64,000 bases of DNA from Yersinia enterocolitica (GCA_002082245.2 NBTC02000002.1:682001-746000); one strand, 5' to 3'; positions 9,307 to 19,831 are shown, counted from the first letter of the stretch. Made by a program: numbers and translations. The notes: generated from the letters alone by a model not told the origin.

Positions 9307-9861
9307 ATGACCTATCAACAGGCTGGGCGCGTCGCTGTTATCAAACGGATTGCAGGGTGGCTCGTTTTTATTCCAGCACTGCTGTCAACATTGATCTCAA
9401 TTATCAATTTTGCCTATCAATATAGTCAAAAAAGCAGCGGGATTAATGCGGTCATGTTGGATTTTATCCATGTGATGACCGATATGATTCGCTTCAATAC
9501 CACTTTTCTGGATGTTTTCTGGTTCAACTCGCCAGTACCTGATCTTCAGCAGGGCTTAACCGCCGCGAATATTATGTTCTTTATCATCTATATGCTGATT
9601 TTTGTCGGTTTGTCACTACAGGCATCTGGTGCTCGTATGTCGCGGCAGGTGCGGCACATTCGTGAAGGTATTGAAGATCAATTGATTTTGGAACAAGCCA
9701 AAGGTAGCGAAGGGCGCAGCCGTGAACAGCTAGAAGAGAAGGTGGTTTTACCGCATCACACCATCTTCTTGCAGTTCTTTACCTTATATATCTTGCCGTT
9801 AGTGATTGCTGTGGTGGGGTATTTTGTTCTTAAATTGTTGGGATTGATGGCTCAAGGGTGA
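9307..9861 (+). CDS. yniB: YniB family inner-membrane protein
   Basis: Membrane protein of 184 residues and unknown function. There are hydrophobic segments near residues 15-35, 90-108 and 155-180, with a charged loop (VRHIREGIEDQLILEQAKG) between the last two. AAGGAGAAGTC before the ATG at 9307 decides the start over an in-frame upstream codon at 9283. The sequence matches E. coli YniB almost throughout. The relative order and strands yniC, yniB, yniA are the same as in E. coli, although about 6.8 kb now separates yniB from yniA. Confidence 0.9.
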   Translation: MTYQQAGRVAVIKRIAGWLVFIPALLSTLISIINFAYQYSQKSSGINAVMLDFIHVMTDMIRFNTTFLDVFWFNSPVPDLQQGLTAANIMFFIIYMLIFVGLSLQASGARMSRQVRHIREGIEDQLILEQAKGSEGRSREQLEEKVVLPHHTIFLQFFTLYILPLVIAVVGYFVLKLLGLMAQG

Positions 9862-9909
9862 TTCTGTTGTAAGAAAGCCTTGCTGAGTGATAGAGATGTA
9901 TAGAAACAA

Positions 9910-9943
9910 GCCAGTGTGTGACACAGCATTCTGGCCTTTTTAT
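9910..9943 (+). terminator. Terminator of yniB
   Basis: GCCAG and CTGGC flank a 16-base loop containing GTGTGTGACAC, followed by TTTTTATT. It is 48 bp after the yniB stop. Confidence 0.7.
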
Positions 9944-10089
9944 TGTCTATTTTATTGATATATAAATAAATTAATGTATTGAAAGAATTTTACCAGAAAA
10001 TGGTAGTGATACTCTTCTTGCACTCACACTATTTCTGATGTGATTCCCTTATGCTGTAGCACTCTCTCCTCTGTCATATCAGTAAAGTA

Positions 10090-10980
10090 ATGAACGTTTT
10101 CATTTCCAAGAAAATGCGTAATTTTATTGTGTTAGCCCAAACAAATAGCATGGCGAAGGCGGCTGAAAAATTACACATGACGGCATCTCCTTTCGGCAAA
10201 AGTATTATGGCGCTGGAAGAATTGGTCGGTTATTCCTTATTTACTCGTAATGAGAAAAGTATCAGCCTCAATAAAGCAGGACAAGAGCTTTATCAGGAGC
10301 TATTTCCTATTTATCAACGACTTTCAGCTATAGATAACAGCATTGTGGCTATATCACAGCGTCAGAAGAATATTGTGATAGGAATTGATAACACTTACCC
10401 AACCATCATTTTTGATCAATTGTTCAGTCTCAGCGATAAATACGACGGGATTACCGCTCAGCCTTTTGAGTTTAACGAAAACAGTGTGATTGATGACTTA
10501 CTCGATCGCCGTGTAGATTTTATTATCTCCCCGCAGCAAGCGTCACAACGTGTCACCCATATTGATACCCTGCAAGCCACGGAGCTTCCCTCTTTACGGC
10601 TCGGTTTTTTAGTGTCACGTCGCTTTGAGAATATCCAGGCGCTAGAGTTGTTGAATACATTGCCTTGGTTGCAAATGCGCTTCCAAAATAGGGCAAATTT
10701 TGAGGCTCTACTGGATGCGCATTTCCGTGCGATTGGCATTAACCCCACTATTATCTATCGCCCCTACAGCTTTATGGCAAAAATCAGTGCTGTTGAGCAA
10801 GGGCAGTTTCTGACGGTAGTGCCTCAGTTTGCTTATCGGTTAGTTAACCCCGCCAAGCTGAAATATTTTGATGCACCGAATCAGCCCATGTATATGCGAG
10901 AGTACCTATATTCGCTCAAGAATAATCATCACATCGAAAAAGTCATGGGCTATATACATTCAGACCGAGAGGGTGATTAA
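10090..10980 (+). CDS. LysR-family transcriptional regulator
   Basis: 296-residue regulator with the N-terminal winged helix (FIVLAQTNSMAKAAEKLHMT, residues 12-31) and a C-terminal periplasmic-binding-type effector domain from about residue 93. I cannot name the orthologue or its effector. The stop codon overlaps that of scpC by three bases on the opposite strand, so the gene is tail to tail with the methylmalonyl-CoA operon. It has no divergent partner, which is unusual for LysR genes; control of scp is possible but only inferred from position. Confidence 0.85.
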   Translation: MNVFISKKMRNFIVLAQTNSMAKAAEKLHMTASPFGKSIMALEELVGYSLFTRNEKSISLNKAGQELYQELFPIYQRLSAIDNSIVAISQRQKNIVIGIDNTYPTIIFDQLFSLSDKYDGITAQPFEFNENSVIDDLLDRRVDFIISPQQASQRVTHIDTLQATELPSLRLGFLVSRRFENIQALELLNTLPWLQMRFQNRANFEALLDAHFRAIGINPTIIYRPYSFMAKISAVEQGQFLTVVPQFAYRLVNPAKLKYFDAPNQPMYMREYLYSLKNNHHIEKVMGYIHSDREGD

Positions 10981-12458
10981 GGTGCCAACATTGAGCCAAA
11001 TTCGAACAGATTTTGGTGCAACTGGAATGCTTGCGCCAGATTGTGATGCAAATGTCCGCCTTTGGCCTGTGCCAGATAGCGATGCAGGTAGTCACGATAC
11101 ATCGGATGTGCACAGTTATTGATAATCGTGGTGGCACGCTGCATGGGTGATAGCCCGCGTAAGTCAGCCACGCCTTGTTCTGTAACGATAACTTTTACGC
11201 TGTGCTCACTATGATCAACATGGGTACACATCGGCACAATGGTGGAGACCTTTCCACCTTTGACGATGGAGGGGGCCATAAAGATCGACAAATAGGCGTT
11301 GCGCTCAAAATCTGCACTGCCGCCAATACCGTTGACCAATTCCGTACCGGCAACGTGGGTCGAGTTGGCATGGCCGTAGATATCAAATTCAAGCCCGACG
11401 TTAAGGGCAATAACCCCTAACCGACGAATGATCTCTGGGTTGTTAGAAATCTCCTGTGGCCGCAATACAATGCGGGTAGAGAAGAAATCCATATTGTCAT
11501 AGATTTTCTTCAATGAGGCGGGGGAAACGGTCAAGCTGGAGGCACTTACCCCCATCACTTTTTCGGTTTCTAATAATTGAACCACCGACTCTTGCAGCAC
11601 CTCTGAATACATCATAAACGGCGGAATATCTGGGTTTTCTCCCAGACGTTTCATCACGGCATTATTGATATTACCGACGCCGCTTTGCAGCGGGAGAAAC
11701 TCTGGTGGAATACGGCCCAATTTGAGTTCATTAAGCAGGAAACTCACCACATTGTCGGCTATTTTTTCACATAGTGGGTTTTCGCGATCCAGACTATTAC
11801 CGGCATCCGGCAGTTCGGTTTCAACGATGGCAAAAATTTTACTCGGATCCACCTGTACATAGGGTTGGCCGACTTTATCCAATGTATGGTAGATAGGCAG
11901 GGTATTACGCCGTGGTGGGGCACCGAGCATGATGATATCAGCCAGTTCAGCGACCCGTGGGCTGTGATAATGATTGAGTTCTATGATGATTTTCTTGGCT
12001 TTATGTAAAAAAACCGGGGCATTACCAATGCCGCTGCTAAGATACACCTTGCCATCAGCGGTGATCGCCGAGGCTTCAATAACCGCGACATCAATGTCGC
12101 CAAAGAAGCCATAGTTAACCATTTGCGCCACTTCACTCAGATGCAGGTCGACAAAACTGACCGCACCCAAGTTGATTTTTTCCCGCAATAATGATGCGGT
12201 CTGATAGGGCGCGCGCCAGGCGATAGCGTCAGCCTCAGCCATTTCATCATCAGCTTTAGCACTAATGGACGCGCCGGTCAGTAAACGAATCTGAAAATCT
12301 TTTTGCTGCTGATGATGCGCTATAGCGCGCCGGGCTATAGCGGCAGGAAGCGCCTTAGGCGCTCCGGCTGGGGTAAAACCACTGAACACCACCATATGAC
12401 CATGTTCAATACATTCAGCGGCTTCATCCGCGCTCATTATGCAATATGACCGTTTCAT
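10977..12458 (-). CDS. scpC: Propionyl-CoA:succinate CoA transferase
   Basis: 493-residue enzyme of the acetyl-CoA hydrolase/transferase family. It moves CoA between propionyl-CoA and succinate, closing the cycle in which ScpA and ScpB turn succinyl-CoA into propionyl-CoA. The catalytic Glu is probably in the EQGVADLRG segment near the C-terminus or the preceding conserved region; I did not resolve which. GGSADF and GIGGS loops fit the family. AGAGGAT precedes the ATG at 12458; the frame extends 23 codons further without a ribosome site. It is the last gene of the scp operon, 25 bp after scpB. Confidence 0.92.
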   Translation of the reverse strand: MKRSYCIMSADEAAECIEHGHMVVFSGFTPAGAPKALPAAIARRAIAHHQQQKDFQIRLLTGASISAKADDEMAEADAIAWRAPYQTASLLREKINLGAVSFVDLHLSEVAQMVNYGFFGDIDVAVIEASAITADGKVYLSSGIGNAPVFLHKAKKIIIELNHYHSPRVAELADIIMLGAPPRRNTLPIYHTLDKVGQPYVQVDPSKIFAIVETELPDAGNSLDRENPLCEKIADNVVSFLLNELKLGRIPPEFLPLQSGVGNINNAVMKRLGENPDIPPFMMYSEVLQESVVQLLETEKVMGVSASSLTVSPASLKKIYDNMDFFSTRIVLRPQEISNNPEIIRRLGVIALNVGLEFDIYGHANSTHVAGTELVNGIGGSADFERNAYLSIFMAPSIVKGGKVSTIVPMCTHVDHSEHSVKVIVTEQGVADLRGLSPMQRATTIINNCAHPMYRDYLHRYLAQAKGGHLHHNLAQAFQLHQNLFEFGSMLAP

Positions 12459-12483
12459 AAAGAAATCCTCTGGTTGAGAAGGT

Positions 12484-13269
12484 TTAATGCCCCAAAAAGG
12501 TAGGCTTACGCTTCTCCATAAATGCACTCATACCCTCGAGATAATCCTCACTATCGTAGACGGCACGCCGCAAACCTTGAATGCGCTCAAACTCATCTGA
12601 ATTCATGGTGTGGGCTTCGCCTAAAACCCGTAGTTCTTCTTTAATAACGGCTATCGCCAGTGGTGCTTTTTCAGAAATGACGTGGGCTAATTTCAGTGTG
12701 AAATCCTCCAGTTCAGCGGGGTCAACCACATGATTGAGAATACCAACCGAAAGTGCACGCTGCGCGGTTATTGGCGCGGCAGTGAAAATCAACTCTTTCA
12801 CGATATGGAAGCCAGCATCGCGAATAAGGTTGTGGATACCCACCAAATTGTAGGGAACGCCCAGATTCACCGGTGTCATCGAAAAGGTTGAGGTGTTACA
12901 AGCCACAATAATATCTGAGCTCATGATCATCTCGAATGCACCACCCCAAACGCTACCTTCGACCATCGAAATGATCGGTTTAGGATATTTTTGGATAGTT
13001 CGGGTGATTTGGCGCAGTGGGTCATCATATGACAGTGGGTCCCGTCGGCCAGTGGGTAATTCGTGAATATCATGGCCGGCGGAGAACACTTTTGAACCTT
13101 CGGGCGCGCGGAGAATAATGCAGCGGATATCGGTATGATTGAGGTCATGCAGCGCTTGCATCAAATCATCAATAAACACCTTACTTAAGGCATTGAGTTT
13201 GCGTGTGTGGTTGAACTCAATAATACCCACCCGATTGGCAATCAACACTTTGACATACTGATAAGACAT
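12484..13269 (-). CDS. scpB: Methylmalonyl-CoA decarboxylase
   Basis: Crotonase-fold enzyme of 261 residues that decarboxylates (R)-methylmalonyl-CoA to propionyl-CoA. The CoA-binding segment is FSAGHDIHELP (about residues 63-73) and the oxyanion-hole segment is EGSVWGGAFEM near 104-114. The C-terminus has the usual YLEGMSAFMEKRKPTF. AAAGGGAAC lies before the ATG. It is 11 bp after argK and 25 bp before scpC, clearly within one operon. Confidence 0.94.
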   Translation of the reverse strand: MSYQYVKVLIANRVGIIEFNHTRKLNALSKVFIDDLMQALHDLNHTDIRCIILRAPEGSKVFSAGHDIHELPTGRRDPLSYDDPLRQITRTIQKYPKPIISMVEGSVWGGAFEMIMSSDIIVACNTSTFSMTPVNLGVPYNLVGIHNLIRDAGFHIVKELIFTAAPITAQRALSVGILNHVVDPAELEDFTLKLAHVISEKAPLAIAVIKEELRVLGEAHTMNSDEFERIQGLRRAVYDSEDYLEGMSAFMEKRKPTFLGH

Positions 13270-13280
13270 GGTTGTTCCCT

Positions 13281-14276
13281 TTAATTGATAATTTTTTGTG
13301 TAATAAAATGGGTTACGTCATTAATACCGGCTCGCGGCGAGATTTGATTTTGACGTAACAGATCTTCAATTTGCTGATAGTGCTGGCGGACCTCGGGGTG
13401 AGAAAACAGCATTGCAAGTGCATTTGCCTCTACCTGATGACGCACCCAACCAAGATTTTGTTGTTGGCGCAAGGTGGTGAGCTGCCCACTTTGCGTCATG
13501 ACCGGCCAAAAACTTTGTACTGCTTGCCACACTTCGCGGATACCGCGTTTTTCCAACGCGCTACAGGTGAGAACCCGTGGCTGCCATGCGGGATATTTAC
13601 GGCGAATGATATGCAGTGCGCTGTGATACATATGGCGGGCGATTTCAACATTGCTATGGTTGTCGCCGTCATCTTTGTTAATCACAATAAAATCGGCCAT
13701 TTCCATAATGCCTTTCTTAATGCCTTGTAGGTCATCGCCCGCACCGGCGATTTGCAAAGAGATAAAGCAGTCCACCATTTCAGCCACTTCGGTTTCAGAC
13801 TGCCCAACGCCGACGGTTTCAACGATGATGACGTCGTAGCCTGCGGCCTCACAGAGCAAGATCAACTCGCGGGTACTCTGGCTTATCCCACCGAGGTGGC
13901 CCCCTGACGGCACCGGGCGCACAAACGCATGCTCAGCGCGTGAGAGATTCAGCATGCGGGTTTTGTCGCCCAAAATGCTGCCGCCACTGATCGGGCTGCT
14001 GGGGTCAACGGCAATCACCGCGACCTTATGCCCTTGTGCCAATAACTCTTCGCCTAGCGCCTCAAGAAAGGTGCTTTTCCCCGCACCGGGTGTGCCAGTA
14101 ACGCCTAGCCGTTTAGCCTGACCGGTATAAGGCATAATGCGGTCTAACAGCCGAGCGCTTAATGCCTGATGTCGGGGGAGGCGGCTTTCTGCCAGGGTCA
14201 TGGCTTGCGCTAATGCGGCTCGGTCTCCCTGGCGTAAACGGTGAACGTAGTCCGCCATATTGTCGATATCAATCAT
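13281..14276 (-). CDS. argK: Methylmalonyl-CoA mutase-associated GTPase (MeaB/ArgK/YgfD family)
   Basis: G-protein chaperone that protects and reloads the B12-dependent mutase. I start it at 14276, giving 331 residues as in E. coli; an upstream continuation to 14447 runs inside scpA. Walker A is GTPGAGKST at 61-69, then [18 protein letters not shown], the Mg-binding [10 protein letters not shown], and the guanine-specificity motif NKDD. The start overlaps the end of scpA by 8 bp, so the two are probably translationally coupled. The historical name argK reflects a mistaken arginine-transport role. Confidence 0.93.
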   Translation of the reverse strand: MIDIDNMADYVHRLRQGDRAALAQAMTLAESRLPRHQALSARLLDRIMPYTGQAKRLGVTGTPGAGKSTFLEALGEELLAQGHKVAVIAVDPSSPISGGSILGDKTRMLNLSRAEHAFVRPVPSGGHLGGISQSTRELILLCEAAGYDVIIVETVGVGQSETEVAEMVDCFISLQIAGAGDDLQGIKKGIMEMADFIVINKDDGDNHSNVEIARHMYHSALHIIRRKYPAWQPRVLTCSALEKRGIREVWQAVQSFWPVMTQSGQLTTLRQQQNLGWVRHQVEANALAMLFSHPEVRQHYQQIEDLLRQNQISPRAGINDVTHFITQKIIN

Positions 14277-16413
14277 GGCGGCGGCTGATGAGTTGTAGAA
14301 CGTCACGCACGCTAACGAGCATTGGTGTACCCGGCCCATAAATTGCTGCCACACCCTGTTCACGCAAGAAGGCGTAGTCCTGTGGCGGAATAACCCCCCC
14401 AGCCACCACCAGAATATCTGGCCGTGCATATTGACGCAGCGCTTCAATCAACTCGGGGATCAATGTTTTGTGGCCGGCGGCAAGGGAAGAAGCACCGATG
14501 ACGTGAACGTCATTCTCCACCGCCAGACGGGCGATTTCATCCGGTGTTGAGAACATCGGGCTAAGATCGACATCAAAACCGAGGTCAGAGTAAGCGCTGG
14601 CAATAACCTTAGCCCCCCGGTCGTGGCCATCCTGGCCCATTTTGGCAATCAGAATTCTGGGTCTGCGCCCATTCTCACTGAAGAACGTTTGGGTCTGCGC
14701 CACTATTTGATCAAATTCCTGAGCGTCTTTCTCGCTCTGGTGATAGCTGCGCGCAATGACACCGGTAACGCATTCGCTTGGTACCAGGTAGCGGTCAAAC
14801 ACCCTCTCCATTGCATCTGAGATTTCACCCAGTGTTGCCCGCAGTCGTGCAGCTTGAACTGCGGCTTCCAGTAGATTTTCATGGTTTTCCGCCGCATGAC
14901 GCAGGTTTAGCAATGCTTGTTGAACTGCGCTGTTATCTCGCTCGGCGCGAATACGTTTAAGTTGTGCAATTTGTTCATTGCGCACTTTAACGTTGTCAAT
15001 ATCCAACACCTGAGTTTCAGCTTCTGTCTCTAACTTATATTTATTCACCCCGACAATAACGCGTTTTCCCTGATCGATAAGTGATTGCTGACTGGCGGAC
15101 GCCTCTTCAATCATCCGTTTGGGTAGCCCAACCTCAATGGCTTTGGCCATGCCGCCCACATCATCGATCTGTTTGATAATGGTTCTGGCTTGTTTCACCA
15201 TTTGATCGGTTAATGACTCGACAAAATAAGAGCCTGCCAGCGGGTCAATGGTGCGGCAAATCGCCGATTCTTCCTGAATGATTATTTGTGTATTACGCGC
15301 AATGCGTGCTGAGAAATCAGTCGGTAGGCCGAGAGCCTCATCAAAAGCATTGGTATGCAAAGACTGTGTGCCGCCGAGTGTTGCGCCCAGAGCTTCGATG
15401 GTAGTACGAATAATATTGTTGTAGGGGTCTTGCTCGGTCAGGCTCCACCCTGAAGTTTGGCAGTGGGTTCGTAGCGCTAATGATTTAGGGTCGGTTGCGC
15501 CAAATCCACTGACCGCCTCACTCCAGAGGTAGCGTGCGGCGCGTAACATGGCGATGTTCATAAACAGATCCATGCCAATGCCGAAGAAGAATGAGAGGCG
15601 TGGGGCGAAGTCATCAATATTTAAACCGGCATTTAAGGCCGCTTTGATATATTCAATACCATCAGCAATAGTAAAAGCCACTTGCTGCACGCAGTTAGCG
15701 CCAGCTTCTCCCATATGGTAGCCACTGATGCTGATAGTGTTGAAGCGCGGCATATTTTGCGAACTCCAGGCGATGATGTCGGAAATAATGCGCATGGAGG
15801 GTTTGGGTGGGTAAATATAGGTGTTGCGGCACAGATATTCTTTCAGAATATCGTTCTGAATAGTGCCGGTCAGTAGCGCAGGCTCTACCCCTTGCTCTTC
15901 GGCCGCGACGATATAAAACGCCAGAATGGGCAGCACCGCACCATTCATCGTCATCGAAACAGACATTTTATCGAGTGGTATTTGGTCGAACAGAACCTTC
16001 ATATCCTCAACGCTATCAATTGCCACACCTGCTTTACCCACATCACCAGAAACGCGTGGGTTATCTGAGTCATAACCACGATGAGTGGCAAGATCAAATG
16101 CTACAGAAAGACCTTTTTGCCCCGCAGCCAGGTTTTTGCGATAAAAGGCATTTGATTCTTTAGCGGTTGAAAAACCAGCATATTGGCGAATTGTCCAGGG
16201 CTGAGCGGCATACATTGTGGCTCTTGGCCCCCTGACGTAGGGTGCAAGACCGGGGAATGAGCCAGTAACCTCTAATCCATCAAGGTCACTGGCGGTATAA
16301 AGTGCTTTTACCGCAATACCTTCGGGCGTCTTGCTGATCAAATCTTCTATTTTTTTTCCTCGTTTGCTTAATTCTTTATTAGCGAGGTTTTCCCACTCAC
16401 GCATATCCACCAT
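14269..16413 (-). CDS. scpA: Methylmalonyl-CoA mutase, adenosylcobalamin-dependent
   Basis: Isomerises succinyl-CoA to methylmalonyl-CoA. The start at 16413 gives 714 residues, the length of E. coli Sbm; GGGAG lies nine bases upstream. The N-terminal TIM barrel contains the substrate region ([19 protein letters not shown], near residue 62). The C-terminal B12 domain has the DxHxxG motif as DGHDRG around residue 600, whose His is the lower cobalt ligand, followed by GASSLAAGH and AGGVIPPQD. It is the first gene of scpA-argK-scpB-scpC. It needs B12, and btuCED is also in this window. Confidence 0.95.
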   Translation of the reverse strand: MVDMREWENLANKELSKRGKKIEDLISKTPEGIAVKALYTASDLDGLEVTGSFPGLAPYVRGPRATMYAAQPWTIRQYAGFSTAKESNAFYRKNLAAGQKGLSVAFDLATHRGYDSDNPRVSGDVGKAGVAIDSVEDMKVLFDQIPLDKMSVSMTMNGAVLPILAFYIVAAEEQGVEPALLTGTIQNDILKEYLCRNTYIYPPKPSMRIISDIIAWSSQNMPRFNTISISGYHMGEAGANCVQQVAFTIADGIEYIKAALNAGLNIDDFAPRLSFFFGIGMDLFMNIAMLRAARYLWSEAVSGFGATDPKSLALRTHCQTSGWSLTEQDPYNNIIRTTIEALGATLGGTQSLHTNAFDEALGLPTDFSARIARNTQIIIQEESAICRTIDPLAGSYFVESLTDQMVKQARTIIKQIDDVGGMAKAIEVGLPKRMIEEASASQQSLIDQGKRVIVGVNKYKLETEAETQVLDIDNVKVRNEQIAQLKRIRAERDNSAVQQALLNLRHAAENHENLLEAAVQAARLRATLGEISDAMERVFDRYLVPSECVTGVIARSYHQSEKDAQEFDQIVAQTQTFFSENGRRPRILIAKMGQDGHDRGAKVIASAYSDLGFDVDLSPMFSTPDEIARLAVENDVHVIGASSLAAGHKTLIPELIEALRQYARPDILVVAGGVIPPQDYAFLREQGVAAIYGPGTPMLVSVRDVLQLISRRHD

Positions 16414-16639
16414 TTGTCTTGCTCCCAATTACTGGCAATAGAATGCCTATCGAAGGTTATGAGATATTCCTCGACGAAGGCTTTTGATTTTATTTAAGTA
16501 AGCGCTTTTTGCCGTGGGTTGTCGCTGGCAAAAAAGAACAGGGTGTCACGTCATTATTAGTCAGTGGAAATGCATCTAATCTGTGGTTTTGTTCATGTTT
16601 TTTTAGGAAAGGCGTCTTTCGTTATGAGATGTTGGTCAT

Positions 16640-16685
16640 AAAAAAAGCACCCTTATTGGTTGGCTAGCCAATAATTGGGGGTGCT
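16640..16685 (-). terminator. Terminator of yniA
   Basis: GCACCC and GGGTGC pair around an inner complementary stretch (ATTGG, GGCTAGCC). On the minus strand the stem is followed by seven T residues. It is about 50 bp after the yniA stop. The rest of 16414-16733 is the scpA upstream region; it has no gene, and I saw no clear operator. Confidence 0.85.
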
Positions 16686-16733
16686 ATTTATAATAGGCGG
16701 GTTATTCGTGCTAACCAGCGAGCGGGTATCTCA

Positions 16734-17603
16734 CTAAAAACGTTCGGGGTGCAGCAAATGCTCAACGGCTTTCTGCGCGTTAATCCAGTGTTGTCCACCA
16801 AATAAATTACTGCGGTTCAATAAATAATAAAGCTGATAAATAGGTTGGCGCTCAATAAAATCGGCAGGCAGCGGCCAAACACGCTGGTAACCATCATAAA
16901 TTTGGGCGGGTAAGGCAGGGTAGAGCGGTAACATCGCAAGGTCGCACTCGCGATCTCCCCAATAACAGGCGGGATCAAAAATTACTGGCCCTTGGGCACT
17001 GGCAGCACAGTTAGCTGGCCATAAATCACCGTGTAGGAGTGAGGGCTGTGGCTGGTGGCCTTGTAAACGTGCGTGAACTAAGTCAGTTATCTGGTCGATA
17101 TCACCAAAAGACATGCCTTTTTCCGCCGCTAATTGCAATTGCCAACCGATACGCTGCTCAGCAAAGAATTGCCCCCAGCGGCGCTGCCAGCTATTAGGCT
17201 GCGGTGTGGTGGCCAGATCATTATCAAAATCCAGCCCGAATTGCAGTTGTTCGCTCCATTGATGCAGATGGGCTAATTGCTGGCCCAGACAATAGGCGTT
17301 ATGCGCATCGAGTGGCTTTAGGGGGAGATACTCTAGTAACAGAAAACTGTAATCGCGATCGCTGCCCACGCCGTAGACTTCAGGGACTTGGACTGTTTTG
17401 CTGCGGGATAATAAAGCGAGTTGATCAGCTTCGGCGGTAAATATGGGTAACATCTCACGGGTATCGCATTTTACGAAAACCTCAGTCTCACCATAACTGA
17501 GACGCCAGGCTTCATGAATATCTCCGCCCGGTAATTCAGTCCTTTCCCGAATTTCGGCGGGACCGAGATATTCACCTAACAGACGATTCACTGCTTGCCA
17601 CAT
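16734..17603 (-). CDS. yniA: Fructosamine kinase family protein YniA
   Basis: 289-residue kinase-fold protein of the fructosamine-3-kinase/ketosamine-3-kinase family, probably repairing glycated amines or phosphorylating a related small molecule. The ATP-binding Lys is in EVFVKCDTRE, the catalytic loop is LLHGDLWPANC with Asp and Asn, and the Mg-binding Asp is in VIFDPACYWGDRE. GGGGGTGAATC precedes the ATG. It is the third member of the yniC-yniB-yniA neighbourhood. Confidence 0.92.
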   Translation of the reverse strand: MWQAVNRLLGEYLGPAEIRERTELPGGDIHEAWRLSYGETEVFVKCDTREMLPIFTAEADQLALLSRSKTVQVPEVYGVGSDRDYSFLLLEYLPLKPLDAHNAYCLGQQLAHLHQWSEQLQFGLDFDNDLATTPQPNSWQRRWGQFFAEQRIGWQLQLAAEKGMSFGDIDQITDLVHARLQGHQPQPSLLHGDLWPANCAASAQGPVIFDPACYWGDRECDLAMLPLYPALPAQIYDGYQRVWPLPADFIERQPIYQLYYLLNRSNLFGGQHWINAQKAVEHLLHPERF

Positions 17604-17999
17604 GATTCACCCCCTATTAGCTGCCAGTTAAACCCTGTGAACTTGAAATTACAGGGTAGTTAGCGACGTTAACTTATCCTAATCACTCGACTACATTAGC
17701 GCATCAGGATTAATGAGCCTAATCCATAAGGCTCATCCTGCGGGCTAGCATTAATGCTATTTAAATCGACTCCCGGCCGATTTGACATTCGCTGCTACCT
17801 GCAAGTCCAATGACTCTGGCTACAGATCATTAGGTTAGCGTCTTTATGCTGCGAAGAACAAGAGCTGGCGCACAGGGATACCCGTGCCGGATCAAACAAA
17901 AGACTGATTCTACTGGTAAAGTGTTAGTCGTTTCGCTGTTTTGCTCATATTACGACAAAAATGGCATGGTAAAAAACTTGCTGCTGGCTGAATCTGAAT
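17604..17999. other. Intergenic region between yniA and the yfeD terminator
   Basis: No convincing reading frame. There is one hairpin at 17706-17739 (core ATGAGCC / GGCTCAT, extended by AGGA / TCCT across a bulge) with no T-tract on either strand. The segment must contain the yniA promoter. It could hold a small RNA, but nothing I recognise. Confidence 0.5.
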
Positions 18000-18043
18000 A
18001 ATAAATATGCCGTACAGCGTAATGGCCATCCGGCATATTTATT
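18000..18043 (-). terminator. Terminator-like hairpin after yfeABCD
   Basis: AATAAATATGCCG and CGGCATATTTATT form a 13-bp stem with an 18-base loop, 14 bp beyond the yfeD stop. The A/T-rich base of the stem provides the T-rich end on the minus strand. Confidence 0.7.
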
Positions 18044-18056
18044 GGGACTTAATTGA

Positions 18057-18950
18057 TTATAGCAGGTTACCTTTCGGCAGGTTTTTAGCGCTAGCAGCTT
18101 TGGCCTGAGGGGATATTTTTCGGCCCTTTACGGGTTTTATATGGCTATAAATCAGGGCGACCACAAAGAACAGTGCCTGAATAATGACAATACAGGGACC
18201 CGTGGCACCATCAATATGGAAACTGATTAAGGTGCCCAGCACACAGGCCACCACTGACACCAGTGTGGCAACAATCAGCATTTGATCAAAACTACGGCAA
18301 ACCATAAAGGCGATAATACCGGGGGCGATTAACATGGCGATAACCAGAATAACCCCAACCGCCTGCAATGATGCCACGATGGTCAATGCCAGCAGGCAAA
18401 GTAAGCCATAGTGCAGCAATTTGACCGGCAGCCCAATCACCCTGGCATGGTTTGGATCAAAGCAGTAGAGCATGAAATCTTTACGCTTTAATAGCACCAC
18501 CAACAGAGTGAAGCCGGCAATCCACAATGTCTGTTTCAGTTCCGCTAATGAAATACCCAGCATATTGCCGAATAAAATATGGCTGAGGTGCTGGTCTGTA
18601 TCCATGCGGGAAAATAGCACCAGGCCAAATGCGAACATACCGGAGAACACAATCCCCATAACGGTATCTTCTTTGACCCGGCTATTATCTTTTAAATAAC
18701 CGGTGGCAATCGCGCAGAATATACCTGAGACAAAGGCACCGATAACCAGCGGAATACCGAGCCAAAAGGCCAGCACAATGCCTGGTAGCACGGCATGAGA
18801 GATAGCATCCCCCATTAATGACCAGCCTTTTAACACCAGATAACAAGACAAGACTGCACACACCACACCGGTAATAATCGCGGCCACTATCGCCCGTTGC
18901 ATAAAGGGGTAGGCGAAGGGTTCGCTGACCAGACTAAACAATGTATTCAT
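18057..18950 (-). CDS. yfeD: YfeD, permease of the Yfe iron/manganese ABC transporter
   Basis: 297-residue ABC-3 family inner-membrane protein with about eight hydrophobic segments. It has the characteristic LKGWSLMGDAISHAVLPG stretch (near residue 41), which its partner YfeC also carries in related form. The start overlaps the yfeC stop by 4 bp (ATGA). It forms the heterodimeric Fe/Mn channel with YfeC. It is the last gene of the operon, followed by a terminator-like hairpin. Confidence 0.95.
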   Translation of the reverse strand: MNTLFSLVSEPFAYPFMQRAIVAAIITGVVCAVLSCYLVLKGWSLMGDAISHAVLPGIVLAFWLGIPLVIGAFVSGIFCAIATGYLKDNSRVKEDTVMGIVFSGMFAFGLVLFSRMDTDQHLSHILFGNMLGISLAELKQTLWIAGFTLLVVLLKRKDFMLYCFDPNHARVIGLPVKLLHYGLLCLLALTIVASLQAVGVILVIAMLIAPGIIAFMVCRSFDQMLIVATLVSVVACVLGTLISFHIDGATGPCIVIIQALFFVVALIYSHIKPVKGRKISPQAKAASAKNLPKGNLL

Positions 18951-19831
18951 ACATTATCCTCTGGCAGGTGGGGTAGTGGGTGACGGCGTTTTTGCCGCGA
19001 ACGAAAACGGGTCGCCAGTAATCCGTGTTTCGGCGCGAAGAAAAAGGCTAAGAGGAAGACCAGTGTTTGTAAGGTCACAATGACCCCGCCTGTTGCGCCG
19101 TCCAGATAGAAGCTGAGATATGCACCAAAGGCACTGGTAAAGGCACCAATGGCAATCGCTATCATCAGTAAGCGGCTGAAACGGTCCGTGAGTAGGTAAG
19201 CCGTCGCCCCGGGGGTCACCACCATGGCAATGACTAAGATCGCGCCAACAGTCTGTAAAGCCGCGACAGTACAGGCACTTAACAGGGTGAAGAACAAAAT
19301 TTTCAGGCGCAGGGGTGATAGTCCTATCGACATAGCGTGGCTTTCATCGAAAAACACCGCCAGCAAGTCTTTCCAGATCAGACATAGAATCACAAACGAA
19401 ACCAAAATTATGATCTCTACCTGCAATACATCTTCGTCTGCTATCCCCAGAATATTACCGAAAATGATCGACTGGACATTGACCGAGGTAGGGTTGAGCG
19501 AAACAATTAATAAACCAACAGCAAAAAAGGTCGAGAAGATGAAACCAATGATGGCATCTTCACGCAGACGAGTGATATGGCGCACTAATGTCATCGCCAA
19601 TGCGGCGAGCATGCCGGTAAAGAATGCACCAGCGGCATAAGGCAGCCCAAGAGCATAAGCGCCAGCAACTCCCGGAACGACGGAGTGCGATAGCGCATCC
19701 CCCATCAGCGACCAACCTTTCAGCATCAGATATGCCGATAAGAATGCGCAGACGGCACCAACAATCGCACTGACCCAGATAGCCTTGACCATGTAATTGT
19801 AGTTAAACGGTTGCAGTAACAGTTCCAGCAT
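18947..19831 (-). CDS. yfeC: YfeC, permease of the Yfe iron/manganese ABC transporter
   Basis: 294-residue ABC-3 permease with multiple hydrophobic segments and the LKGWSLMGDALSHSVVPG motif. It is paralogous to YfeD. Its ATG shares one base with the yfeB stop, and its end overlaps yfeD by 4 bp, so translation of all three is tightly coupled. Confidence 0.95.
   Translation of the reverse strand: MLELLLQPFNYNYMVKAIWVSAIVGAVCAFLSAYLMLKGWSLMGDALSHSVVPGVAGAYALGLPYAAGAFFTGMLAALAMTLVRHITRLREDAIIGFIFSTFFAVGLLIVSLNPTSVNVQSIIFGNILGIADEDVLQVEIIILVSFVILCLIWKDLLAVFFDESHAMSIGLSPLRLKILFFTLLSACTVAALQTVGAILVIAMVVTPGATAYLLTDRFSRLLMIAIAIGAFTSAFGAYLSFYLDGATGGVIVTLQTLVFLLAFFFAPKHGLLATRFRSRQKRRHPLPHLPEDNV

Noticed and set aside
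17706..17739. Hairpin as a terminator
   Set aside because: No T-tract on either strand and no gene ending nearby.
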